A DNA stretch of 64,000 bases from Emiliania huxleyi CCMP1516 (taxonomy: Eukaryota; Haptophyta; Isochrysidales; Noelaerhabdaceae). The notes beneath the pieces are model-generated. The model did not search any database. It had not been told where the DNA came from and saw nothing but the letters and a program-made list of their open reading frames with translations. Each line of letters begins with the position of its first letter. The stretch's first letter is position 1. Positions 42,689 through 53,551 of the stretch are shown piece after piece. The position numbers and the translations under genes were made by a program. The stretch covers positions 1,739,841 to 1,803,840 of the forward strand of contig NW_005198244.1 in the NCBI RefSeq assembly GCF_000372725.1, written 5' to 3'.

Positions 42689-44847
42689 ATGAAGTGTGGC
42701 TGCCTGGGTCCGACGTGCTGCGGCATCTGCGGCCTTGCTGACGTTGCTGGCCGGCCGCGACTCACGCGCGACAATGCCGCGCAATGGACGCCTCCGCCGC
42801 TGCCCGACAAGAGGAACGAGGACAAGGCCGCCGAGCGCAATGCAGATGATGGGCTGCCGACGCTGTGGTTTTGGCAGATGGAAGGCTACCGGTACGCTGC
42901 GTGTGTGTCTGCCCTACCTGCCTCGTGGGTTCTCAGTAACACGCGCGCGCTCGTCGCAGGTGGCCGCTCGACGCAGCTGGCAAGGGCATCGGGCGCATCT
43001 ACAACACCGCCTCGAGAGCCTGGACACGCCTCGCTGGTGACGACGACTTCCGAGCGGACGAGACGGGGGGGCGCTACCTGCGCGCGGATGCGCAAAGAGA
43101 GCGAGAGAAGGAGCAGGAGAGGGCAGAGGAGGCGCAGCAGTGGGCCGAGACGGCTGCGGCCGATCAGCAGGCCAGGCGCTCGCGCGTGGAGCAGCGGCGT
43201 GCAGCGGACGATCAGATCTGCTCACGCCACACGCGTGTGAGTGCGCCGCGCGCGGCTCGCGAGGATGTGCGAGGGCGGAGGCTGCGGCAGTGGGCGAAGC
43301 GCTTCCGCGCGCCGCCGTCGTCGGGCGACGAGTCGTCCGAAGACGACGACTTTAAGCTCCAGCTCAGCTTGTGCCGGTCTCGGGCTGACCGGCGTGAGAT
43401 GCGCTTCTGGCGCCGCTGGGAGCGCGACGGGCGCCCCGAGATCATTCATCCACCGCCGCCCACGCCCGAGCAGATCGCAGCGGGCCTCATCGAGGAGCTG
43501 GTGTGCACGCTCGAGTACGAGGCGCGCAAGGCCGAAGTCATCGCCGACGGCGCCACGCTGTACAACAAGAACTGCTTCCGCATCGACGCGCAGTCGCGGC
43601 GGCATGACGACGACGACGCTGCCTTCGTGGCGTACCCGGACGGCTCGCGGAGCTGGGTACATCGGCCCTTCCGGACGACGTACGACCCGAACGGCGGCAA
43701 CGCGCCGGCGGACCTGCTCGGCGAGAAGGATCCGCGCCTCCTCGTCATGCCATGGGCGACCGACTACTGCTTCCGCGAGCCGGACGTCGTGGAGGGCGCG
43801 ACTGCCGAGGAGGTCGCGCAGGTCTGCACGCTGCTGCGCTCGCTCTCGCGCTTGCTCTTGCTCCTGGGCAACAGCTGCAACTCCAACCCGTATGCCCCGC
43901 CCGCGCTTGGCTGGCTCAAGGAGCACCTCGAGTTCCGCCGCTGCTGCACACACGACTGGTGCTTCGAGGTCGGCGTGCCGTGCACCGTCGACGATCCGGA
44001 GCGCGTCCTGGTCGCCGTACTCAGCGTGCATGAGACGTGGCACATCTCGCAGCTCGTCGAGTGCTGGCGGGAGACCCGGCACGTCTTCGGCATCGACGCC
44101 TTTCCGCGCAGCACCGACATCCGACCGAGCGACGCCGCCGCCTCGAGCGCAGCACCGCCGCCGCCGCCGCGCCAGCCGCGCGAGCTTGTGCTGCCCTTTT
44201 GGCGAGTGCCCGTTGGCGGCTTCCCTGACAACTGCATCCCCCAACCGTACGACGAGTATCTCGAGTTCAAGCAGATCGTCGAGCCGATCGTGCAGCGCAC
44301 AGGGCGGGATTACTTTGCCGTTTGGAACGAGCAGTACAAAGAGCATCAGGCGCAGTCGCCGTGCCTCCGCTCTAGCCGCGACGTGCGGCTTGGGCTCGAG
44401 CAGCAGCGGCTGGCGTGCGGCCAGCACCATCTCCGCCCCCTGCAGCCGGTGTGCGTGCGCGTGAGGCCGCGGCGAGACTCGCCAGCCACAGAGGCTATCG
44501 CACGCGAAAAGGGCGTCTTTGCGCCTCATCTGCCGAATAGCGAGGCGGCCTTCAAAGCGGGGCTCTCGGCCAAGGCGCAGAAGTGGGAGCAGCGCTACGT
44601 GTGCATCTGCGGCGCCTCGTACGAGGAGATGCTGCTCGTCGCGCGCAGCGACGACATCGCCCGGCAGTCGCGTGAGGTGTATCACGAGATCCGCAGACAG
44701 TGGATGATCGAGGAGGAGCGCAAGGAGCAAGAGCGAGAGGAGGCGATTCAGCGAAAGCGCCAGAGAGTAGCAGAGCCGCCGCCAGCTGAGCACCCACTCG
44801 GACTGCCTTCTGGATTTGACAACGGCGTAGTGCCAGACGCTGTTTAG
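42689..44847 (+). CDS. Uncharacterised 696-aa protein
   Basis: Exons 42689-42891 and 42960-44847 are joined by a GT-AG intron (gtacgctg...cgtcgcag) that keeps the frame across ...MEGYR|WPLDAAGKGIG. The N-terminus MKCGCLGPTCCGICGLADV is Cys-rich. Next come WFWQMEGYRWPLD and RIYNTASRAWTRLAGDDDF, a charged coiled segment (REREKEQERAEEAQQWAE), an acidic patch (SSGDESSEDDD), and a globular core with CTLEYEARKAEVIADGA, FRTTYDPNGGNAPADLLGE, CCTHDWCFEVGVPCTVDD, LPFWRVPVGGFPDNC and VCICGASYEEMLLVAR. A basic coiled C-terminus (EEERKEQEREEAIQRKRQR) may be a nuclear localisation region. No family is recognised. Strong codon bias over 1.9 kb supports a real gene. Confidence 0.72.
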
Positions 44848-45148
44848 AACTGTGGTGTAGGTAGGTAGGTACGTAGGCAGCGCCGAATATAAATTAAGAA
44901 TAGCGTTGAACCCATGCAGAGCCTTTATTAATCATCGGGTAATAATTATTAATTATTAATCATCGGGCGGCGGCGCGGCGCGGCGGCGGGCGGCGCAGCG
45001 GCGAGGCGACGCAGGGCGGGGCGGCGCGGCGGCGGGTGGTATAATTACTTATTAATTAATTAATAATGAATTAGTAATCATCGGGCGGCGGCGCGGCGCG
45101 GCGGGCGGGCGACGCGGAGCGGGGCGTAATCTGCAGTTACCGAGCGGC
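44848..45148. other. Spacer with alternating AT and GC simple sequence
   Basis: AT blocks (ttaataattattaattatt) alternate with cggcggcgcggcgcggcgg blocks; the block set catcgggcggcgg appears twice (44952 and 45077). No gene. Confidence 0.6.
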
Positions 45149-46079
45149 AATGGTCGCGCCGCCCTCGACTCAAGGGGCTGCCTTCCAGCCGTCGCTGCTC
45201 AGGCCGGGGGAGGGGGGGAGACCTCCTGTTCCCCGCGGAACGGGAGCAGGCCCCTCCTTGCCCGGTCAGGGCGGTGGTCGTGCCATCGTCGCTTCGTACT
45301 CGAAACCACCACGCCGCAACCGTCGCCGGCGCGCGACACGTTCCCGTAGGCCGGACTGTCCTCGTCGAGAGTGTGTGTCGCCAAGGCGAGACGCACTCAG
45401 GGACAGTGCCGACGGGACGCGGCTCGAAGGGTGTGGCTCCGCAGCGCGGCTGGCACTCGTCGCAGAGCAGGCCTCACCTTCGAAAAGTCGGGCATGGCTC
45501 TACCCGCAACTTTCTCGCCAACACGCGCGCACCGCCGAGCCTGCGGCGGGCGCGCTGCGGCCGCACGTCTAACTTCCTCATAGTGCCACGACGTGCGGCC
45601 TAGATTTAGCCCACGCGCCTCTGCTCGCATACACTCACCCATTGAATTGTCACTGCTCGTGAGTGCGAGATAGGGCTAGCAGTAGGCAGCTAGCCTCTGA
45701 GGAGGGCGTCCATAGACACCTCACTAGACCCCACACACGGTCTCGTCCGTGCCTCGCCGGGCGGCGAGATTGCTAGAGGTGGAGCAAGCTGCTCTAGCCT
45801 CGCATGTCACTTCCTTTCTTCTGTTGTTTGTTGTGTGCCCTTGTTTTGTTCTCTTGGCACCTTGGAGTGCTGGGGGGGGCGACAGGGAGGATGTGGCCCT
45901 GAGTTATGTGTACGCCTACTCAGGGTGTGTGGCAGCCCGCTGGCTGTGTGTCTTGTGAGCTTGTTTGTGTCTGTGTGTCGCTCGTGCGTGCCGTCATCAT
46001 CTGTCCAGCGTCCACCCATACCGCGTTGGTGTCCAGTCCGAGCCTGGCTGTTCTTCACCTTCCTACATACATACATACG
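45149..46079 (+). repeat. Interspersed repeat family 1, copy 2 (longest copy)
   Basis: The 3' 710 bp match copy 1 (32862-33523 plus 35500-35545). The 5' 215 bp match 54250-54475 in inverted orientation. It ends in (CTACATA)n-like simple sequence. It has the intact site gcgttggtgtccag where copy 1 carries the inverted-repeat element. No protein is readable. Boundaries are set by loss of similarity. Confidence 0.8.
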
Positions 46080-46429
46080 CTTGAAGGGGGAGGACGGCAC
46101 GCCGCCACCGCTCGGGGACGAAGAGAAAAGAATAGGGGAAAAGAATAGAAAAGAATATATCCCGACCCGGACCACCCCGATGGTTGCGTGCTGCTAAAAG
46201 AAAGAAAAAGAAAACAGCCAACCAAGGGAGGGATGGGAGGACGGCACGGCCGCCACCACACAGGGCGCGCTGATGAAGGTTGAAGCGACAGGAGAGATAA
46301 CGACGAGAGTGGGACGACCGCGAGGTGGCATGAAGGTTGCAGCGAGAATCGGCGAGGGACTGCGAAGAGAGATATGAAGAGGCAGACGCCCAAGGGTGGG
46401 CGAAGGCTAGCGCACCACACTCCTCTCCA

Positions 46430-46841
46430 TCCCTGTCCCAAAAATCTACCGTCGCAAGACAAATCCGGCGAAAGCGCGGTGGGCGAGGCTGTGTTCGTAT
46501 GCAGCCGACACAGCGACGACGCGCTGCACAGTGAAGGCCTCGACCTTCTTTGGGGCAGCAGCTGCTGCTGCTAGTCGCCGTGGCCCAGCTTGCCAAAGGT
46601 TCCCCAGCCCCAGCTGCAGACGGCTCCGTCGGCGGTGATGGCGAGGCTATGGAAGCATCCCGCCGACACAGCAACGACGCGCTGGCCAGCCAAGGCCTCG
46701 ACCTTTTTCGGCAGGAGCAGTTGGTGCTGCACGTCGCCGTGGCCCAGCTGTGACTCGTCGAGGCCGGCCTTGACCGGGGGGGTCGTTCCCCCACCCTCCG
46801 CTGTCCCTGTCGCCCCCCCCCCCCCCCGCGCGCACTGATAA
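46430..46841 (-). pseudogene. RCC1-repeat gene relic
   Basis: The minus strand reads LDESQLGHGDVQHQLLLPKK, VEALAGQRVVAVSAGCFHSL and AITADGAVCSWGWGTFGKLG, one clean RCC1 blade. After HGD there is a stop (near 46572), then a second, partial blade in the same family style (QQLLPKKVEAFTVQRVVAVS, AAYEHSLA) before similarity ends. RCC1 proteins need about seven blades, so this is a fragment. The two blades are nearly identical at DNA level, suggesting recent tandem duplication before decay. Confidence 0.7.
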
Positions 46842-47334
46842 CAACTATCTACGTGAGTGTCCGTATTATTAATGAACGGAATATGGAGTGATGAGCAGCT
46901 GTAGAATCTAGCGGGACCTCTCTCAGACTCGCTGGGAGGGGCTGCCGGCGGCGGTGCTGCTATCCGTGAGCCGCGACGCCGCCGTACGCAGCCACACAGG
47001 CGTCGACTCACCAGCCGATGCTCCTGAAAGGGGCGATCCGCCCTCGAGGCTGTTCGCCGTGGACGTTATAGGGAGTGGCTCTGCCGGTCGGTTGCTCGCC
47101 GCCCTCGCCCTTCTCGCCACTCGATGGGCGCTGGGGTGGCGGGTGCTCTCCCCGGGCTCGTCGCGGTTTCGACGTGCCGAGCACGTGCGCCGGGCTGAGC
47201 ATGATCGGGACAAGGAAAGTCGAAAGAAGGGGGTGGCATTTCTTGCGCGCACGCCGCCCCGCACCGAGTCGGCCCGTGCACTGTCGCTCTCCCCCATTTG
47301 AGGTGGCCTCGGCGCGACTTTTGAGCGGCCGCGG
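46842..47334. other. Intergenic spacer
   Basis: Spacer upstream of the zinc-finger gene. A run of open minus-strand sequence across 46923-47600 is antisense to that gene and has no recognisable similarity. Confidence 0.4.
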
Positions 47335-48403
47335 ATGGAGGTTCCGGCCGTCGAGGCCGGCACCCCCGGCTCGGGTGCGCTCACAGTGGACGATGTCATG
47401 GCCTTCCTGCAGAGCGAGGCCGCCGTCTCTCCTGGGCTGCTCGACATCCCTGCCGCCTTTGACGGGCCGGCGGACCGGCTCCCGCCAGCCGCGGCGGCGG
47501 CGTGCGTGCCGGTGCAGCCGATGCACCTGCTGCAGGGCGCCTTGGTGCCGACCGCACACGGCGCGTCCGTCCTCGCCCCCGCCTTCGCGCCGGCGGCCAT
47601 GGCGCTGGCGCCGCCAGCCGGGCCTGCGCTCGCCCCTTGGGCGGCGGCTCATCTCGCCGACCTGTGCCAGGATGGGGCTCTCGTCCATGGCGGCGCTTGT
47701 GAAGCGAGCGGGCCCGCGGCTATGCCCTTGGTGGTCCCGAGCGCCGACAGCGACGGCAGCAGCGGGGCGATGGTCAGCAGCGGGGCGATGGTCAGCAGCG
47801 GGGCGATGGTCGTGCCCGAGAACGACCCGACGGTGCCCACCGCTGCCCTCCCCAAGGGCCAGTCCCACCTGTGCACCGTGCCGGGGTGCGGCAAAGGCCT
47901 TGCACCGCTAGATGCGGGCCTCCACAGCCCTGCGACACCCTCGGAGCCTGCCAGGCCGCCCCACACGCCCTCTGCTGGCGGCGACGGCCCCTCGCATCCG
48001 CAGTCCTCTCCTCGCGTCCCGTCTGGAGGCGGCGTGTATACCGCGTCTTCACAGGAGCCCTCTCCCCCCCTCCCCCCCCCCCCCCCGCGGAGGGTTCGCC
48101 TCCCGCTGGTCCCTCCAGCGGCACATGCGGACGCACGACACTGCGGGCGACGACACGGAGGACGCAGACTCCTTTGTGGAGCGGCGGCTGCCCGAGCCGG
48201 TCAAGGCGTCCGAAGCGGCGCTTGAGCGAGTCAAGGAGCGGATCGCCCAAGAACAGAAGCAGCACGACCAACTGCGTACCGAGGCGCGGGACCCAGCGTT
48301 GAGATCAGGAGATCGCGTTGAGATCAAGAGATCCACTCGAGATGTGGCCGAGATGAGGCCGAGATACAGCGGAGGCACACTCATGAGAGGCCAGGGCCGC
48401 CAC

Positions 48404-48434
<31 letters not shown>

Positions 48435-48710
48435 CACGCCCGTCCCACCCGCCACACCGCCGCCCTCCTCCTCAGGTGCGCGAGCGCGGCGTCGCGGCGC
48501 AACAGCAAGAGGCGGAGCTGCGGCGTCTTTTGCTGCGAAACATGGCGCACCGCCCAGCCGCCCACCCCGCCGCCAAACCACCACCAACCGCCGCCCACCC
48601 CGCCACTGTCGCCACCCCTACCCCGCCCCTAACACCGCCCCTAACACCACTCTCACCGCCGCTGCCGCTGCCGCCACCGCCGCTGCCGCCGCCGCTGCTG
48701 CTCCTGCCCT

Positions 48711-48763
<53 letters not shown>

Positions 48764-48902
48764 AGTCCCTCGCGCGTCGGCTCGCCGGCTCCAACCCGGA
48801 CGCCCTCCGCGCGATCGCGTCGGCCAACTCGCGCGACGGCGGCGTGGCGGCCTCGCTCGCGGGCGGCGGCGGGGCAAGGGGCAGGGGTGGCGGCGGCGGT
48901 GG

Positions 48903-48933
<31 letters not shown>

Positions 48934-49419
48934 GGCGGCGGCCGAGGGGGCGGGGGGGGCGGGGCGTGGGTCGGCGGCTCAGGCAAGCAGACCCCGGCGG
49001 CGCTGCTCGCGGCGGCGGGCCTGATCGGCCCCGGAGCGACGCACCCCTCGCAGCTGCGGCAGGGCGGCGAGGCGAGCCGGTTCCAGGCGTCCGTGCTCGC
49101 CGCAGCGGCGGGGGGCGTGGGCGGCGGGGTGGGCGGCGTGGCGGGGGGGGTCGTGCCATTGCCGCGCCGCCCTCCCCCCGCCCCTCCAGCCGTCGACGAG
49201 GACGACGGGCGGCGGCGAGGGGAAGGGGGCCCCTCTGCTGGGGACGCCTCCAACGACAGCGGCGGCGGCGGCGCGGGCAGCAGAGCCGCGACGCCGCTGG
49301 GAAAGCGGAGCGAACACCCGCGCCGCACCAGCGCCGACCAGAGGGAGGAGCCGCACCCGTCATCGAAGCGGGCCGACGTGGTGCCCGACCCGCAGCTCTC
49401 AGAGACATACTTCATGTAG
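47335..49419 (+). CDS. Single C2H2 zinc-finger protein with low-complexity flanks
   Basis: Start ATG 47335 (MEVPAVEAGTPGSGAL). The N-terminal part is Ala/Pro-rich with three SSGAMV repeats (21 bp units near 47760). A classic finger is rebuilt by splicing: CTVPGCGKGFASRWSLQRHM then RTH, i.e. C-x4-C-x12-H-x3-H. The intron 47897-48092 has a GC donor (AAAG|gccttg) and an AG acceptor, and it splits the finger between GK and GF. After the finger comes a Glu-rich helix (KASEAALERVKERIAQEQKQ), an exon starting VRERGVAAQQQEAELRRLLL, a variable intron with cccaccg repeats, and a last exon with a poly-Gly run, QTPAALLAAAGLIGPGA, and a terminus DPQLSETYFM. Probably a nuclear DNA-binding protein. Confidence 0.72.
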
Positions 49420-50141
49420 CGTGGCGGTGTTTCGATCAGGTCAGAACGAGCGATGGGATCTGCTTCGTGCTTGATAAAGTGCGGGGCGAATGTTGTTTGT
49501 GACAGGTGATGGTGTGCTGTGCGTGTGAATATTATCGTGCTACGTGCTCATATCTCGATCTCTCGTCTCGCCGAAACAGCTGTATCTCGCGAAATCTTGA
49601 TTTTTCACGCCGTCTAACAATCGTGTTCAAGCGGCCCTCCTGTGAGCTGGTACACCAAGAATGGCTTACCACTGCCAGGGGCCACACTGTGGCAAGCTGT
49701 GATGAGCGTGGTTTGGCTTGTGCAGCCCATACGGACGTGGTATATATACATATATGCGGCGACGTGTCGGCCGGTTCGGGGCACGAATTCCGGATTTTTC
49801 CACGGCCTAACAATCGTTGCTGTAGTGGCGCCAATGGCCGCCTCCCGTCGCGCCATTGGCACCCTAGCCAGCAGTAGCACCGGAGGCAACACCACCAAGC
49901 CCACAAGTCACAAGAGTGACGGAGATGCTTGCCACGAGCACCGTGACGCCCGACCCTGTGAGCACCGTGGGCGTATACGGCTGCATACGGTGAGATGATG
50001 CACAGCATGGCCAGACGAGGGAAGCAAGGCTCGCCAGCTGTGTGTTAGTGAGGTATATGGATGTGATCAACATGTGTGCGTCACAGGTACGCGCAGCAGC
50101 GCATGTAGCCGCTGATATCGAAGACAGCGCAAACAGGTCTT
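49420..50141. other. Intergenic, no gene seen
   Basis: About 720 bp between the zinc-finger gene and the MITE. GC is moderate and ORFs are short. Nothing recognised. Confidence 0.5.
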
Positions 50142-50149
50142 TTTGCGCC

Positions 50150-50901
50150 CCTGGGTAGTCGACGGGCCCCCGGGGGCGACGGGGGTGCTCTCGCGGGGGG
50201 TCCCCCCAGTCAAGGGGGTCTGGGGCGCAGCCCCAGGTAGCCCGCCGCAGGCGCCGATTTTTGGGGGCTTTTTTGACTGATTTTCATGAGGTGTTGCTAC
50301 TATTTTGGGACCAGTTGAAGCCTAAAAATGGCTACAAATACAGCCACAGCAGCTGCTAGTCGTGAGCTGCTACTGTGTGGCAGAGCCCAGAGAGAGGGGG
50401 CTTTCAGGAGCACTATTCAGTTTGATCCAGCTCAATGTTGCGGAGTAGTAACACTGTTCCGTTACCGTGAGCGGCCGGCGGCCGGCGGCGGCCGGTGGCG
50501 GCACGCGGAGCACTCCGTGAGCGGTGACGGGTGCGGACGAGCGAATGAGAGGTCCCTTTCAGTGAGAGATAGGCAGCCCTGGTCTCTAATAACACATCTT
50601 CCACAGATAGCGACCTCTCATTCGCTCGTCCGCGCCCGCCACTGCTAGTCGGGACACTCCCGGCGTGCGGCCCGGTCCCGGTCGTCACTCCGGTTGCTCG
50701 TGTTCACACCGTCAGAACTCAGCTCCGCTAAGGATCCAGCGTCAGACTTGGGCATCTTACACAACTTTTGTAGTAGAGCACAATGGCACCCTTGGATCAA
50801 GTGGATCACTTCATTAATAGACCGTAATAGAGGTCCCCGTTTTCGGCCGCCGCGGCCGGAGAGCACCCCCGTCGCCCCCGGGGGCCCGTCGACTACCCAG
50901 G
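50150..50901. mobile_element. MITE with 43-bp perfect terminal inverted repeats
   Basis: 752 bp. The first and last 43 bases are perfect inverted repeats starting cctgggtagtcgacgggccc. An exact 8-bp target duplication tttgcgcc flanks it (50142-50149 and 50902-50909). Inside, a second inverted pair gtgcggacgagcgaatgaga (about 50530) and its complement (about 50616) can form a hairpin with a loop near 60 bases. There is no transposase frame, so it depends on an unseen autonomous partner. Perfect ends and duplication suggest recent insertion. Confidence 0.92.
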
Positions 50902-50909
50902 TTTGCGCC

Positions 50910-52843
50910 ACGCACCCGATGGCCGTGCAGGTCCAACTGCGTGCACAGGAATGCTATCAGCGCGTCTCCGCCATAACTGGACATGGCAATGAAGCAGCTG
51001 AGACGTGACAACACCGGTGCTGGGCCAAGGAGGTGCCGCTCACCGCCGATTGTTAGGACTGTCGTCGAAGGCGAGCGGCGGTCGCCGGGCAGCAGCTCGT
51101 GGCGATCGTCGATCCGCGAGCTGCCAAGCTTGTCAAAAAAAATTGCTAACGCGAAAAACCGGCACACCAATCTCCCTTCCTCTCCCTATCCTTTCTTGGA
51201 GCTCTAGAGTCCACACCCCCCTGCCCCGGGATCGCGTACAAGCTGAGGCTACCGTAGGCCACACTAGCGTCGCTGGGGGTTCCCTGCCCTAGATGGGAAG
51301 CTGGCCGCTGATCCGAAGACCGACTGCACCAGGGCGCCTAGATATACTCAAGGTGAGCGAGGGTGAAGTTACGCCTTAAATGCCTGTCTCTCTACTGTGG
51401 ACCTTACTCCGAGCTCGACGGCTCCTCCTATTCCCCCACCCCCCCTCCCCCCCCACTCTCTCCGAGTAAGGGCGTGCGCTACGTCCCCAAGGGGGGGGGG
51501 ACGTGGGGGGGAGGTGTGACTTTTAGGTTGTAGCGTTTGGGTTTTTGTGGGGCACCCAAACGGTTTCGGTTTTCCTCCTTGGTGCCCCGAGTAGAGCGCG
51601 ATCTCCCCTGGAGTCTGTCGCGCCCGTTCTGTCTAAGCTCGAGGTTCAACCTTCCAGTTGATCCTTATCGGACTGGTGAGGTCTGCCTAGCCGTCGTAGT
51701 GTAGTGCCTGGGGTGCGTCTGCGTCGGTGCTACACACACTCGGCAGGACGCTGCTGTAAATCGTTGCTGCTGGTCGTCGCTGTTTGTTAAACGCGATTTT
51801 CGCCATGGTGTTTTTTTATGCTTATGGCAGTAAAAAGAAACGGAAACGTGTGCGGCAGGCGCGGGCTCGGTCGATATCCCATACTTCGACTCACATCTTC
51901 ACTGCTGCGGTGTGTGCCCGGGGAGGCGCGGCGGCGGGGTGGATTGAGAAGGTCTCAGAATGCAGAGAAGCTGCAGGCGTGCAGAGGCGCGCGCTGCAGT
52001 TTCTCTGATCGGGCTGCTGGCGGTGTGCGCGAGACGGCGTGGTGAGGCGTGAGGCAGGCTATTGTTGTGGGGTGCGGGCTGCGTCTAAGCGTATGCGTGC
52101 ACATGGTGCTGTATGCTGTGTGTGCAGGCAGGCTGACAGGCTGTGCACAGCAGACTGGGCGGATGAGCGAGCGCGCGTGCGGGCGTGCGTGCGCGCCTGG
52201 GCCTGCGCGGTGCCGTCGCACTCGCGGCGCGTCCTAGTACAGCCGCTTGTGGGATGCCAGAAGCAGTCTGCAGAGCCTGCACAGGGCGCAAAAAGGCGCA
52301 GGTGTGCTGGTGAGGTGTGCTGCGGCGCGCGCGTCGCGGCGTGAGTGGATATGCGGCTTGCTCTGGTAGTGCGAGGGGCGCGCAGCTGGTGCGGGCGGCG
52401 CGGGACGGTCATGGGGCGCCAGCACAGGGCAGACGCACATGGCACAGCTCTGAAATGGCGCTGCGCGTGTTTGCGTGCGCGCGGGGACGTACGCGCAGTT
52501 TTCACGCGGTGTGCGTGGAGAAGGGCATGAGAGGCGCCGGCCGCGCGTGTGTTGTCGTGTGGGAGTTCGGAGTATGCCCGGAGGGCGGGGTGGTTTAGGG
52601 CGACTAGACTTCGCACTGGCGCCGGAGGCCCCAGATATGAAGAAAAGTCAGCTGCCAAGCTTGTCACAGGCCGGCACTGGATCGAGGACGATGGCGCCGC
52701 GCGGCTGGAGGCAACGGAGAAAGGCATTGTGGAGCGGCGAGGCGATTGTTAGGAATTTCGAGGCGGGGTCGCGGAAAAATCCGACAGCCCTGCAAAATCA
52801 AGTCTATTTGCGAGAGAATGTACACACAGCCTCACCGTAGATC
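50910..52843. other. Intergenic, no gene recognised
   Basis: About 1.9 kb. 51420-51520 holds long C and G runs. 52000-52600 is GT/GC-rich with alternating pyrimidine-purine stretches. Two short strings, gctgccaagcttgtca and gattgttagga, each occur twice (51050-51135 and 52649-52752) in swapped order, which may be relics of a rearranged repeat. Confidence 0.45.
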
Positions 52844-53551
52844 TCAGAGTTCATCGTGCTCCTCCGCCTCCGCCGCCTCTGCCTTGGCGCCGTACTGCAC
52901 CTCGTCGCACGCGGCGCGCCAGCGGCTCGCCCACGACGCGTTCTTCGACTCGTCCAGCACGCGCCACGACTGCTCTCGCGCTCGCGCTCCGCCCATCGCC
53001 GGCGGCTCCCCCCGTGCGCTCGTCGGCTTGCCGTGTGAGAGCACGTTGGCGTAGTCGTCCAGCAGCGCCGCGAAGCCCGTCCCTCGGCACCACACGAGCT
53101 TGAAGGCGGTCCGCGCGCCAAACTGGCGGTGGCAGACGTCTTCCGGAGAGGAGATCTGGCAGGTGCACCACGAGCCGCCGGGCCCGCGCTCGCTGATGGA
53201 CGCGTCGACGATGTGCGAGCCGAGGTAGTTGACGGCATGCATGCCGGCGACGCGGGACGCCTCGTTGGTCTCGTGCTGCCGCGTGGAGTCCATCGTGCAG
53301 CAGTCGACGTGGTTGAAGTCCTGGAAGCAGTGCGAGGTGGACTGCTGCACCTGGAGCCCGCACGCGTCGACCACAGCCTCACGGACCTCATTCCATGGCG
53401 CGTCAAGGCTGACCAGCCTTGCGCGCCGCTTCGCCTCCTCAGCCCGCTCCTCCGCGGTGCCGCCACAGCCGTTAGCCTGGTGCGGGCAGTCGTGGTTGAC
53501 CGCGACGGCCACGGCGAGGAGGAGCGATGATGCGACTGGGTATCGGTTCAT
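52844..53551 (-). CDS. ER-luminal secreted-type protein with HDEL signal
   Basis: Single exon, 235 aa. ATG 53551 is chosen because it starts a clean signal peptide MNRYPVASSLLLAVAVAVNH; the frame is open further upstream only through simple repeats. The mature part is Cys-rich: NHDCPHQANGCGG, ACGLQVQQSTSHCFQD, FNHVDCCTMD, GGSWCTCQISSPEDVCHRQF, AFKLVWCRGTG, then ALLDDYANVLSHG. The C-terminus is exactly HDEL, the ER retrieval signal. Signal peptide plus HDEL places it in the ER lumen, with Cys residues likely in disulphides. The enzymatic role is unknown. I believe similar Cys-pattern proteins occur in other microalgae, but I cannot verify this here. Codon use matches local genes. Confidence 0.82.
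   Translation of the reverse strand: MNRYPVASSLLLAVAVAVNHDCPHQANGCGGTAEERAEEAKRRARLVSLDAPWNEVREAVVDACGLQVQQSTSHCFQDFNHVDCCTMDSTRQHETNEASRVAGMHAVNYLGSHIVDASISERGPGGSWCTCQISSPEDVCHRQFGARTAFKLVWCRGTGFAALLDDYANVLSHGKPTSARGEPPAMGGARAREQSWRVLDESKNASWASRWRAACDEVQYGAKAEAAEAEEHDEL

Noticed and set aside
43222-44793. 523-codon minus-strand frame opposite the 696-aa gene
   Set aside because: Antisense shadow; the plus frame has a well-placed intron and better codon bias.
32862-46079. Repeat family 1 copies as long terminal repeats of one large element
   Set aside because: The copies are 12 kb apart in direct orientation, but several unrelated host genes lie between them, the ends lack terminal dinucleotides, and simple-repeat tails fit another class better.
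50980-52760. Paired strings gctgccaagcttgtca and gattgttagga as ends of an element
   Set aside because: They occur in swapped order and do not give consistent direct or inverted ends.
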